A stretch of 64,000 nt of DNA, from positions 62,001-126,000 of the forward strand of contig JAMWDI010000003.1 in the NCBI GenBank assembly GCA_023819375.1, in the 5' to 3' direction. Source of the DNA: Candidatus Omnitrophota bacterium. Its GTDB lineage: Bacteria > Ratteibacteria > UBA8468 > B48-G9 > JAFGKM01. This document shows, one piece after another, positions 39,470 through 46,818 of this stretch (its first letter is position 1; every line of letters begins with the position of its first letter). The position numbers and the translations under genes are program-made. The notes beneath the pieces are model-generated. The model did not search any database. It was not told where the DNA came from and saw only the letters and a program-made list of their open reading frames with translations.

Positions 39470-40042
39470 TTATCTTAAATATTTTGCGAATATATCAATT
39501 TCAACATTAACTAAATCACCTATTTTTTTGTATTTTAGATTTGTATTTTCAATTGTATAAGGTATTAGATAAATTAAAACTTCGTCATTTTTAAATTCAG
39601 CAATTGTTAAAGAAACTCCATCAACTGCTATTGAACCTCTTTCAACTATATATTTTCTGTATTCTTGTGGGATTTTGATTTTCATTAAATAAAATTCACC
39701 ATTTTTTCTTAGAGATATAATTTTTGTTTTAAAATCAATATGACCTGTTATAAAATGTCCTCCTATTCTATCTCCAATTTTTAATGCTCTTTCAAGATTT
39801 ACATATTCTCCTGTTTTAATTTCACCAAGATTTGTTTGGTTTTTTGTTTGAGAACTGATAGATACAGAAAATGTTTTATTGTCAATTTTTTCTACAGTTA
39901 AACAGACACCATTTACAGAGATACTATTCCCAACTTTCAAATCATCAAAAATTTTGTCTGCTTCAATTTTAATTTCAATCCCATTTCCTTTATTTCTTTT
40001 TTCCTTTATTTTCCCTATTTCTTCAATTATCCCAGAAAACAT
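39470..40042 (-). CDS. ribE: Riboflavin synthase alpha chain
   Basis: 190 aa with two lumazine-binding repeats: MFSGIIEEIGKI … VGNSISVNGVCLTV and GGHFITGHIDFKTKI … RGSIAVDGVSLTIAEF. It joins two 6,7-dimethyl-8-ribityllumazine molecules to give riboflavin. It lies 101 bp downstream of ribD on the same strand. That gap holds a small palindrome (TTCCTTAAAGGAA) and a TAAAAT box but no FMN riboswitch that I can recognise. ribH and ribBA are not nearby. Confidence 0.94.
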   Translation of the reverse strand: MFSGIIEEIGKIKEKRNKGNGIEIKIEADKIFDDLKVGNSISVNGVCLTVEKIDNKTFSVSISSQTKNQTNLGEIKTGEYVNLERALKIGDRIGGHFITGHIDFKTKIISLRKNGEFYLMKIKIPQEYRKYIVERGSIAVDGVSLTIAEFKNDEVLIYLIPYTIENTNLKYKKIGDLVNVEIDIFAKYLR

Positions 40043-40143
40043 AATCTTTTTCTATTAAAGTAAAAATTTATTTTCCTTTAAGGAATCTGTTTTGCCTTTT
40101 TTCTAAATTTTACTTTATTTTAGATGTTTTTTCAATTAACTAT

Positions 40144-41262
40144 TCAAGAAATTCTACCTTTTATCAATATATCATTGTCAATTCTTTCAACTTCTATTTT
40201 CTCAATTTGCAAGGATTCTTCTATGTTTCTTTTGTCTTTGCCCCCAAATACAGATATTGAATTTTCTCCACCAAGAATTTTGCTCCCAATGAACACCCAA
40301 ATTTCATCAAAAAGTTCATTTTCAAAAAATTCTGTTAAAGTATATTTTCCTCCTTCAACCATAATTATCCCTATATTTTTTTCAAGAAGTTTTTCAAGAA
40401 GTTTTTCAAGTTCAAATCTACCATTTTCATACGGAATTTTAATATATTCAAAGTTTGGTTTTACTGTATACTTTCCGATTTTTTCTTCTTCAATTTTTTC
40501 ATCAAAAACAATCAAAACTTTTGCTTTTTCATTTTCCCACAACTTACCCTCAGTTGGGGTTTGGCCTTTAGCATCAAGTATTATCTTGTAATATCTTTTT
40601 CTTTCAAGTATATCTTTTTTTGTTTGAAATTCATCAGGAATATAATCAAGAGTTGGATTGTCTTTTAAAATTGTATTCACACCAACCAAAATTCCGTCAA
40701 CTTCAAATCTTTTCTTTTTAAGATATTGTCTTGTTTTTTCTCCTGTTATCCACTTTGAAGAACCAGAATATGTTGCTATTTTCCCATCTATTGTTTGAGC
40801 CCATTTTAAAATTATATAGGGTCTTTTTTTTGTTATATTTGTTATATAAAATCTGTTAAATTCTTCTGCTTCATCTTCTAAAAACCCATATCTTACTTTT
40901 ATCCCATTTTCTTCAAGTATTTTAAAACCATTACCACTTACAAGTGGATTTGGATCCATTATGCAAGCAATTACTTCTTTTATTCCACTTTTTATAATTG
41001 CTTCTGTACATGGAGGTGTTTTTCCCCAATGACAGCAGGGTTCAAGATTGACATATAAAGTTGCCCCTTTTGATTTATCTTTTGCCTTATTTAATGCTTC
41101 TATTTCAGCATGAGGCAACCCGAATGCTTTATGATAACCCTCGGCTATTATTCTTTCTCCTTTTGCAATTATTGCTCCAACCATAGGATTTGGACTTACA
41201 AGCCCTTTCCCTTTTTCAGCAAGTTTAAGACATTTTTTTAAGAATTTTTTATGTTCAATCAT
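40144..41262 (-). CDS. ribD: Bifunctional riboflavin biosynthesis deaminase/reductase RibD
   Basis: 372 aa. N-terminal deaminase with the zinc site HAEIEAL and PCCHWGKTPPC (residues ~50-85), and C-terminal reductase from ~145 (KRPYIILKWAQTIDGKIATYSGSSKWITG, VEGGKYTLTEFF). It carries out steps two and three of riboflavin synthesis. The start ATG lies 2 bp after the upstream alcohol dehydrogenase stop, so it sits within a longer unit. No FMN riboswitch is seen. Confidence 0.95.
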   Translation of the reverse strand: MIEHKKFLKKCLKLAEKGKGLVSPNPMVGAIIAKGERIIAEGYHKAFGLPHAEIEALNKAKDKSKGATLYVNLEPCCHWGKTPPCTEAIIKSGIKEVIACIMDPNPLVSGNGFKILEENGIKVRYGFLEDEAEEFNRFYITNITKKRPYIILKWAQTIDGKIATYSGSSKWITGEKTRQYLKKKRFEVDGILVGVNTILKDNPTLDYIPDEFQTKKDILERKRYYKIILDAKGQTPTEGKLWENEKAKVLIVFDEKIEEEKIGKYTVKPNFEYIKIPYENGRFELEKLLEKLLEKNIGIIMVEGGKYTLTEFFENELFDEIWVFIGSKILGGENSISVFGGKDKRNIEESLQIEKIEVERIDNDILIKGRIS

Positions 41263-41264
41263 TT

Positions 41265-42311
41265 TTATGTTTTCACAACTATTTTAAGAACATCTCCACT
41301 TTTAATTCTTTTAATTCCTTCTTTTATATTTTCAATTGGTATTACATCTGTTATAAAATTTTTAGCAGAAATTTTTCCAGAAGAGATTAATTCTCCCGCT
41401 TTAATATAATCATTTCTATTTGAGGCAAAGGCACCAAAAATAGAAATTTCTTTATAATGAATTATATTTGAATCAATCTGAATTATTGAATCATCTTTTG
41501 GAAGTCCACCAAAAAAACTGATTCTCCCTTTTGACCCAATTATTTCAAGCGCATCAATTTGTGCTTTTTTAGAAGGGCAAGCAGTTATAACAACATCGGC
41601 ACCAAATCCATCTGTCATTTTCATAATTTCATCTTTCAAATTAATTTTATTTAAATCCAGTAAAATTATATCAGGAAAATTCTTTCCAAATTTAATCAAT
41701 CTATCATACGCAGGATCAACAATAACAACCCTTTTACACCCTATTGCTTTACATAGGCAAGCATGCATAAAGCCGATTGGTCCCCCACCAAAAATTACAA
41801 CAAAATCATCTTCTTTTATATTTAAATAATTCTGACCATTTATACAACATGAAAGAGGCTCAATTATAGTTCCTTCAAGCAAGGACAGATTTTCAGGTAA
41901 TTTTAAAACTGCTTTCTGCTTAACCGCTGGTTCAGGAACAATCAAATATTCAGCAAATCCACCTTTATAATAATAACCGATTGCTTTTGTATCAGGACAT
42001 AAATTATAAAAGCCATTTTTACATATTTTGCATTTACCACATCCTATTGAAGTAACAATAGTAACTTTATCTCCAACTTTTATTTCAGGATAATAAACAT
42101 TTTTTCCTATTTCGTAAACAATTCCTGTAATTTCGTGACCAATAATTGCTGGTGGAATAACTTTTTTATGTCCTGAATAAAAAATCCTTACATCAGTCCC
42201 ACAAATAGCACAATATTCAACTTTTATCTTTATTTCATTTTCTCCACAGACAGGTTCTTCAATTTCTTCAATTCTAATATCTTCAATCCCATAAAGAATC
42301 GCTGCCTTCAT
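41265..42311 (-). CDS. Zinc-dependent medium-chain alcohol/sorbitol dehydrogenase
   Basis: 348 aa from ATG at 42311 (MKAAILYGIEDIRIEEI); the track's start at 42386 would overlap the next gene and lacks family similarity. The catalytic zinc site is EYCAICGTDVRIF with GHEITG; the structural zinc lobe is GCGKCKICKNGFYNLC. The Rossmann GGGPIGFMHACLCKAIG and an Asp at the end of the second strand (VVIVDPAYDR) point to NAD. The substrate is a polyol or alcohol that cannot be specified. It follows the HhH-GPD gene by 16 bp. Confidence 0.9.
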   Translation of the reverse strand: MKAAILYGIEDIRIEEIEEPVCGENEIKIKVEYCAICGTDVRIFYSGHKKVIPPAIIGHEITGIVYEIGKNVYYPEIKVGDKVTIVTSIGCGKCKICKNGFYNLCPDTKAIGYYYKGGFAEYLIVPEPAVKQKAVLKLPENLSLLEGTIIEPLSCCINGQNYLNIKEDDFVVIFGGGPIGFMHACLCKAIGCKRVVIVDPAYDRLIKFGKNFPDIILLDLNKINLKDEIMKMTDGFGADVVITACPSKKAQIDALEIIGSKGRISFFGGLPKDDSIIQIDSNIIHYKEISIFGAFASNRNDYIKAGELISSGKISAKNFITDVIPIENIKEGIKRIKSGDVLKIVVKT

Positions 42312-42327
42312 ATTTTTTCTCTTTTTT

Positions 42328-43542
42328 TTAAGTTGTATAGTTTTGTATAAGGTCTTCCTTTTCCTTATAACCAATACAGAGTTCATTTAAAGGGCAATTT
42401 TCACATTTGGGATTCTCATGATTGTAACAGTAATTTGTTCCAATATTAACTAATCCATCATCAAAATTTGCAATTGAATATTGATTTCCTTTTTCATTTA
42501 AAACATAAACCAGTAAATTAGGAATCCTTTGTATTTCTATTTTTCTACTTTTCACCTTGAAATATTCTTTCATTATTTTGTTGTATTTTTCTTTAAGTTC
42601 ATCTGGCATATCATCTTCGTTAATTTTTTTTCCTCTAATATTCGTAATTCTCAAATAATTTTTCCCTTTTTTTCCTATTTCTTTCTGGATTACTTTGTAC
42701 TTTTTAAAATCCTCCTCTTTTACCAGACATAAAAAAAATCCAGTCCTCCATAAAACTCTCCCAACATTACTGTCAAAAGGAATTTCATAGGAGATATCGC
42801 TCCAAGCATTATCTTTTTTAGAACTTAATTTAAAAATACTCACATAAAACTTAGTAAATAGATGGCATGCTTTATCTCCTATTGCACTTCCAAGTCCATA
42901 TCTTTCATCATTTTTAATTTGATTGGCCATAAATTCAGCAGATTTAAAAGATTCTATCCAATCTACAAATGGTTGATATGAGGTTTTACTTTGTTTTTCC
43001 AAATCTTTTTCTAATAAATAAAAACAACATAGAGGAACTCCCCATCTATGAACAGCAAAATCAAGAACCTGTTTTGTAGAAACAATTCCTCTTTGTGATT
43101 GTGTAAAAAAAAGATTATATTTAGATGGAGAAGAATTTACTTCTTTTGCCCATATTTGGCTTCTTATATTTTTTATTTCTTGATGTTTTTCTACAATTTC
43201 GTCTATTGATATTCCCATTTCTCTGAAAAAATCAATTGGACTGTGTAAAATTTGTATTTCATTTCTATAAAGTTGATTTACTACGTTTTTCAAAAGTTCT
43301 CTTATGCCAACTATATCGGGTCCTTGATCTAAAACTACATTTAAAAGTAAATATCTTGTAAAAATTTCTCTTCTTTTAAATTTTCCATCAAATTCATCAA
43401 GTTCATCTACCTTTAATATTTTATCAGAAGTAAAATAATTCTTAAAAATATCAACTTCATAAACTGGTGGTAAATTTGGATTTTCAGAACCAATTTCACA
43501 AACTTTTTTTGTAAATTCCAACAAAAACTTAAAATTATCCAT
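42328..43542 (-). CDS. HhH-GPD superfamily Fe-S DNA glycosylase-like protein with large N-terminal extension, partner of DNA methyltransferase
   Basis: 404 aa from ATG at 43542 (MDNFKFLLEF); the track adds eight codons. The C-terminal 200 residues carry EndoIII/MutY hallmarks: the catalytic-Asp block EIPFDSNVGRVLWRTGFF (compare VDTHVxRVxxRxGF), LVNIGTNYC and the cluster C-x7-C-x2-C-x5-C (CYNHENPKCENCPLNELC), a one-residue variant of the C-x6-C-x2-C-x5-C [4Fe-4S] loop. GLGSAIGDKACHLFTKF sits where the helix-hairpin-helix should be but is divergent. The N-terminal ~200 residues match nothing I know and could recognise DNA. It overlaps the methyltransferase gene by 8 bp. It may act as the nuclease or glycosylase half of a restriction system, or repair damage linked to the methylation. 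Confidence 0.75.
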   Translation of the reverse strand: MDNFKFLLEFTKKVCEIGSENPNLPPVYEVDIFKNYFTSDKILKVDELDEFDGKFKRREIFTRYLLLNVVLDQGPDIVGIRELLKNVVNQLYRNEIQILHSPIDFFREMGISIDEIVEKHQEIKNIRSQIWAKEVNSSPSKYNLFFTQSQRGIVSTKQVLDFAVHRWGVPLCCFYLLEKDLEKQSKTSYQPFVDWIESFKSAEFMANQIKNDERYGLGSAIGDKACHLFTKFYVSIFKLSSKKDNAWSDISYEIPFDSNVGRVLWRTGFFLCLVKEEDFKKYKVIQKEIGKKGKNYLRITNIRGKKINEDDMPDELKEKYNKIMKEYFKVKSRKIEIQRIPNLLVYVLNEKGNQYSIANFDDGLVNIGTNYCYNHENPKCENCPLNELCIGYKEKEDLIQNYTT

Positions 43543-44275
43543 TTTGTTTTGTAAATAGATCAGCATCTATTTCTTCAAGTCTTTTCTTTGCAAACTTACA
43601 ATATTCTGGGACTATTTCAAAACCAATAAAATGTCTATTTAGTAATTTTGCAGCAACTGCAACTGTCCCTGAACCTAAAAATGGGTCAAGAATAATATCT
43701 TTTTCATCACTGCTAAAAAGAATCAATTTTTTCACAAGTTCTATAGGTAACTTTGTAGGTGTTTTCAGTTTTCCAATCCAGTACTCCCTATTTACAACTA
43801 TTACATCTTCTGGATAATGTTCAATTTTATTAAATTTATATTTTTTAGCATGCTTTACTACAAATAAAATGTGATAATGACTTGTGACAAATTTTCTTTC
43901 GGTATAAACTCCAAACTGATATTTCCAGATTAAATGATTTATTTGAATAAAACCAACTTCATCAATAGCATTCAAAACATCTTTTAAGTTTGTCCATCCA
44001 GAAAAAACATACATACTCCCAGTTATTTTTAAAATTCTATAACATTCTTTCATCCAGTTATAAGAGAATTCATAATATTTTTCTTTCGGTATTTCATTAT
44101 AACCCTCAATTATTCTTTCATTTTTTCTGTTATAGTTATTTCTTTTTTCTTTAAAATCTATAGCAAAAGGTGGGTCTGTAATAACTAAATCAATGCTTTC
44201 ATTAGGAATTTCTTTCAGTAATTTTAATGCATCTCCACAATATACTTCATCAATTAAAAACTTTCCTATTTTCAT
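43535..44275 (-). CDS. DNA methyltransferase, beta class (N6-adenine or N4-cytosine)
   Basis: 246 aa. Motif IV TDPPFAIDF is near the N-terminus and the SAM-binding motif I (ILDPFLGSGTVAVAA) plus FIGFEI near the C-terminus, the order of beta-class enzymes. DPPF favours adenine-N6, but N4-cytosine enzymes cannot be excluded. Target recognition lies in the central part (HLIWKYQFGVYTERKFVTSHYHILF). The start ATG overlaps the stop of the cyclophilin-like gene by 4 bp, and its 3' end overlaps the HhH-GPD gene. A conventional restriction endonuclease is not present. Confidence 0.9.
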   Translation of the reverse strand: MKIGKFLIDEVYCGDALKLLKEIPNESIDLVITDPPFAIDFKEKRNNYNRKNERIIEGYNEIPKEKYYEFSYNWMKECYRILKITGSMYVFSGWTNLKDVLNAIDEVGFIQINHLIWKYQFGVYTERKFVTSHYHILFVVKHAKKYKFNKIEHYPEDVIVVNREYWIGKLKTPTKLPIELVKKLILFSSDEKDIILDPFLGSGTVAVAAKLLNRHFIGFEIVPEYCKFAKKRLEEIDADLFTKQNG

Positions 44276-44637
44276 TTCTTTTCCACTGTTATTTTCTCTC
44301 CACTTTTAACATTTTCAAGAATTTTTAAGTCCGACTTTATTTTTCCTATTATCTCAACAGAACTTGCAGGTATTATTTTTTCGCCTTTGCTTATTGGAGT
44401 AGGTCCGAAAAATAGACACATACAATTTCCATCAGGCCAATATCCTATATCTCCTTTTTCAACTTCATTTTTAGGATTTTGGATAGAACTTTTAACAGGA
44501 ATTTCAAAGTATATCTCTTTTCCCCATAATCTTGCCTTTGATGTAATTGGAAGTTTTTCAATTATTTTTTTCCCAAGTTCTGTTTCAAATATTTCAATTT
44601 CAATTTCAGAGTTTTCAAATTTTATTTTACCTTCCAT
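44272..44637 (-). CDS. Cyclophilin-like fold protein (DUF369/PF04126-like)
   Basis: 121 aa. GDIGYWPDGNCMCLFFGPTPIS is the characteristic core of the cyclophilin-like PF04126 family, preceded by ARLWGKEIYFEIP. These small barrel proteins are frequent in thermophiles and archaea; prolyl isomerase activity has not been shown for the family as far as I know. Strong AAGGAGGT before the ATG and an extended -10 (TGATAAAAT) at about 44658-44666 make it the head of the unit cyclophilin-like, methyltransferase, HhH-GPD, and perhaps ADH-ribD-ribE. Its link with the methyltransferase may be incidental. Confidence 0.82.
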   Translation of the reverse strand: MEGKIKFENSEIEIEIFETELGKKIIEKLPITSKARLWGKEIYFEIPVKSSIQNPKNEVEKGDIGYWPDGNCMCLFFGPTPISKGEKIIPASSVEIIGKIKSDLKILENVKSGEKITVEKK

Positions 44638-44657
44638 TTTTACCTCCTTCCCTTTTT

Positions 44658-44682
44658 ATTTTATCATTATTTAAAATATAAT
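44658..44682. promoter_or_regulatory. Divergent -10 boxes between the cyclophilin-like and Gfo/Idh genes
   Basis: On the minus strand TGATAAAAT (44658-44666); on the plus strand TATAAT (44677-44682). Each is followed by a short leader with AAGGAG. No operator-like repeat is visible. Confidence 0.5.
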
Positions 44683-44717
44683 AATAAAAAATATCAAAAA
44701 ATCAAAAAGGAGTTAAA

Positions 44718-45704
44718 ATGGTGAAAATAGGAATAATAGGAACTGGCGGAATGGGGAGATATCACGCAAATATTTTAAAAAAGATGAATGATGTAAAAAT
44801 TGTTTCTGCATGTGATGTTAACATTGACTCTTTGAACTCTTTTAAAAATGAATTTGGTATTGAAGAGATCTATACTGATTTTAAAGAATTGCTTAAAAAA
44901 TCAGATGTGGATGCAATTATATGTGCAACACCAACTCATCTACATTATGAGATTGTTGTTAAAGCAGCAAAATCAAAAAAACATATATTTTGTGAAAAAC
45001 CAATCGCTATAAATTTAAGACAAGCAGAAAAAATGATAGAAGAATGTGAAAAAAACAATGTAATTTTCCAAATTGGTTATGTGAGAAGATTTGATGAAGA
45101 ATGGTTGAAATTTAAAGAACTTATGGATAAAAAAATTATTGGAAGACCAGTTATATGGCAACAGATATGGGGCGGAAGCGGACCTTCTTCTGATTGGTTC
45201 TATGACATTAAAAAAGGAATGGGACCTTTTGTAGATGGAGCAGTTCATTCTTACGATTTTGCTATTTATACATTTGGAAAAGTTAAAAAAGTAAAAAGTT
45301 CTCTTTTAAAATTTAAAAAATTTACTTCACCAGATACAGGGGTTGTTAGTGTTGAATTTGAAGGTGGAGATATACTTGTTCTATGTTGGAGTTGGGGTCT
45401 TCCTAAAAATGTTTCTTCTCAATATCTTCATCAGGCACTTGGCCCCGAAGGAGTTTTAATTTTTGCTGGTTATCAAGATGAGAAAGAAAAATATTTTGTT
45501 GTGAGGAAGGAGAAAGGAGAAGAAAAAATAGGTCCTATCCCATTAAATTCTCTTGTTATTGGATTTGAAAAACAAATGAGTCATTTTATTGAATGTATAA
45601 AAGATAATAAAAAACCCATTGTTTCTGGCATTGATGGTTATGAATCATTAAAAGTTGCTTTCCAAGTTATAAAAAATTGGTTTACGAGGTCAGACCTTGT
45701 ATAA
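44718..45704 (+). CDS. Gfo/Idh/MocA family oxidoreductase
   Basis: 328 aa. The N-terminal Rossmann fold is VKIGIIGTGGMGRYHANIL, followed by DAIICATPTHLHYE and the family motif CEKPIAI. The C-terminal alpha/beta domain contains GRPVIWQQIWGGSGPSSDWFYDIKKGMGPFVDGAVHSYD with the usual Asp/His pair. Such enzymes oxidise inositol or sugar derivatives or reduce nucleotide-sugars; inositol 2-dehydrogenase-like is one option. Shine-Dalgarno AAGGAG lies six bases before the ATG, with TATAAT at 44677. It is monocistronic, divergent from the methyltransferase unit and convergent with tRNA-Val. Confidence 0.9.
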   Translation: MVKIGIIGTGGMGRYHANILKKMNDVKIVSACDVNIDSLNSFKNEFGIEEIYTDFKELLKKSDVDAIICATPTHLHYEIVVKAAKSKKHIFCEKPIAINLRQAEKMIEECEKNNVIFQIGYVRRFDEEWLKFKELMDKKIIGRPVIWQQIWGGSGPSSDWFYDIKKGMGPFVDGAVHSYDFAIYTFGKVKKVKSSLLKFKKFTSPDTGVVSVEFEGGDILVLCWSWGLPKNVSSQYLHQALGPEGVLIFAGYQDEKEKYFVVRKEKGEEKIGPIPLNSLVIGFEKQMSHFIECIKDNKKPIVSGIDGYESLKVAFQVIKNWFTRSDLV

Positions 45705-45717
45705 ACGTATAGAAAAG

Positions 45718-45790
45718 TGGGCGGTACAGGATTTGAACCTGTGACCTCTTCCTTGTGAAGGAAGCGCTCTAACCGCTGAGCTAACCGCCC
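45718..45790 (-). tRNA. tRNA-Val (anticodon CAC)
   Basis: 73 nt on the minus strand: GGGCGGT acceptor pairing ACCGCCC with A73, D-arm GCTC/GAGC, anticodon stem CTTCC/GGAAG with loop TTCACAA (CAC), T-arm ACAGG-TTCAAAT-CCTGT. CCA is not encoded. The first ten bases of the tRNA are also the last ten bases of mtnA, including its TAG stop. Confidence 0.96.
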
Positions 45791-46815
45791 AAATTTTTTA
45801 TTTCTTCTGGTTTTAAAATTCCCCTTTCTGTAATAAAACCTGTTATTAAATAATTCGGTGTTATATCAAAAGCAGGATTAAAAACTTTAGATTTTTTAGG
45901 ACATATATATTTCCCATTCATTTTTTTTATTTCGTTTTGATCTCTTTCTTCTATAGGTATTTGACTTCCATCTTCAATATTGAAATCAAAAGTAGAAAAA
46001 GGCACTGCTACGTAAAACGGAATTTTATGATAATTTGCCAGAACTGCCAGAGAGTAAGTTCCAATCTTATTTGCTATATCTCCATTTCTTGCAACTCTAT
46101 CTGCTCCTACAATTACAATATCAATTAACCCTCTACTCATTAAAAATCCTGCCATGTTGTCACATATAAGTGTATAGGAGATTCTATTTTTTTCAAGTTC
46201 CCAACAAGTTAATCGTGCTCCCTGTAAAACAGGTCTTGTTTCATCAACATATACATGAATTTTTTTTCCTTTTTCTTTGGCAACATAAATTGGTGCAAGG
46301 GCCGTTCCAAATCCAGTTGTTGCAAGTCCACCAGCATTGCAATGTGTTAAAATGTTCATTCCATCTTTTATTAACTTTTCACCATTTTCTCCTATTTTGT
46401 AACAAGCCTCTAAATCTTCTTTGTAAATTTTTTCAGCTTCCTCTAATAATCTTTTCTTTAATTGTTCTTTTGTAAAATTCTTTGCGTTTTTAATTATTTT
46501 TTCCATTCTATCAAGTGCATAAAACAAGTTGTAGGCAGTAGGTCTTGTTTTTTTTAATAATTTAATATCTTTTTCTATTTCTTTTTTTAACTTTTCAATC
46601 GGTAATTTTTCATTTTCTAAAAAGGACACAACAACTCCATAGGCAGAAATACACCCGATTAAAGGGGCTCCCCTTACTTTTAATTTTTTAATCGCATCAT
46701 AAACTTTTTTAAGTGTATCAAGTTTTACAATAATTTCTTTTTCCGGCAATTTTCTCTGATCTATTATAAAAAGTCCATTTTTCCACCAGAATGGTTTTAC
46801 AGGTCTTTTTTCCAT
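45781..46815 (-). CDS. mtnA: S-methyl-5-thioribose-1-phosphate isomerase (eIF2B-like family)
   Basis: 344 aa. KVRGAPLIGCISAYGVVV, the catalytic Cys in NILTHCNAGGLATTGFGTALAP, VGADRVARNGDIANKIGTYSLAVLA with the catalytic Asp and PFYVAVPFSTFD are diagnostic of MtnA in methionine salvage. Close relatives include ribose-1,5-bisphosphate isomerase and eIF2B-like proteins, but MtnA motifs fit best. mtnK and other salvage genes are absent here. It lies 3 bp after dnaE, and its stop codon lies inside tRNA-Val, a 10-bp same-strand overlap. Confidence 0.93.
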   Translation of the reverse strand: MEKRPVKPFWWKNGLFIIDQRKLPEKEIIVKLDTLKKVYDAIKKLKVRGAPLIGCISAYGVVVSFLENEKLPIEKLKKEIEKDIKLLKKTRPTAYNLFYALDRMEKIIKNAKNFTKEQLKKRLLEEAEKIYKEDLEACYKIGENGEKLIKDGMNILTHCNAGGLATTGFGTALAPIYVAKEKGKKIHVYVDETRPVLQGARLTCWELEKNRISYTLICDNMAGFLMSRGLIDIVIVGADRVARNGDIANKIGTYSLAVLANYHKIPFYVAVPFSTFDFNIEDGSQIPIEERDQNEIKKMNGKYICPKKSKVFNPAFDITPNYLITGFITERGILKPEEIKNLGG

Positions 46816-46818
46816 ATT

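Noticed and set aside
40043-40143. FMN riboswitch between ribD and ribE, or upstream of ribD
   Set aside because: The conserved RFN core (AGGG…GGGC…) is absent; only AT-rich sequence with a small palindrome is there, and ribD has only 2 bp upstream of it.
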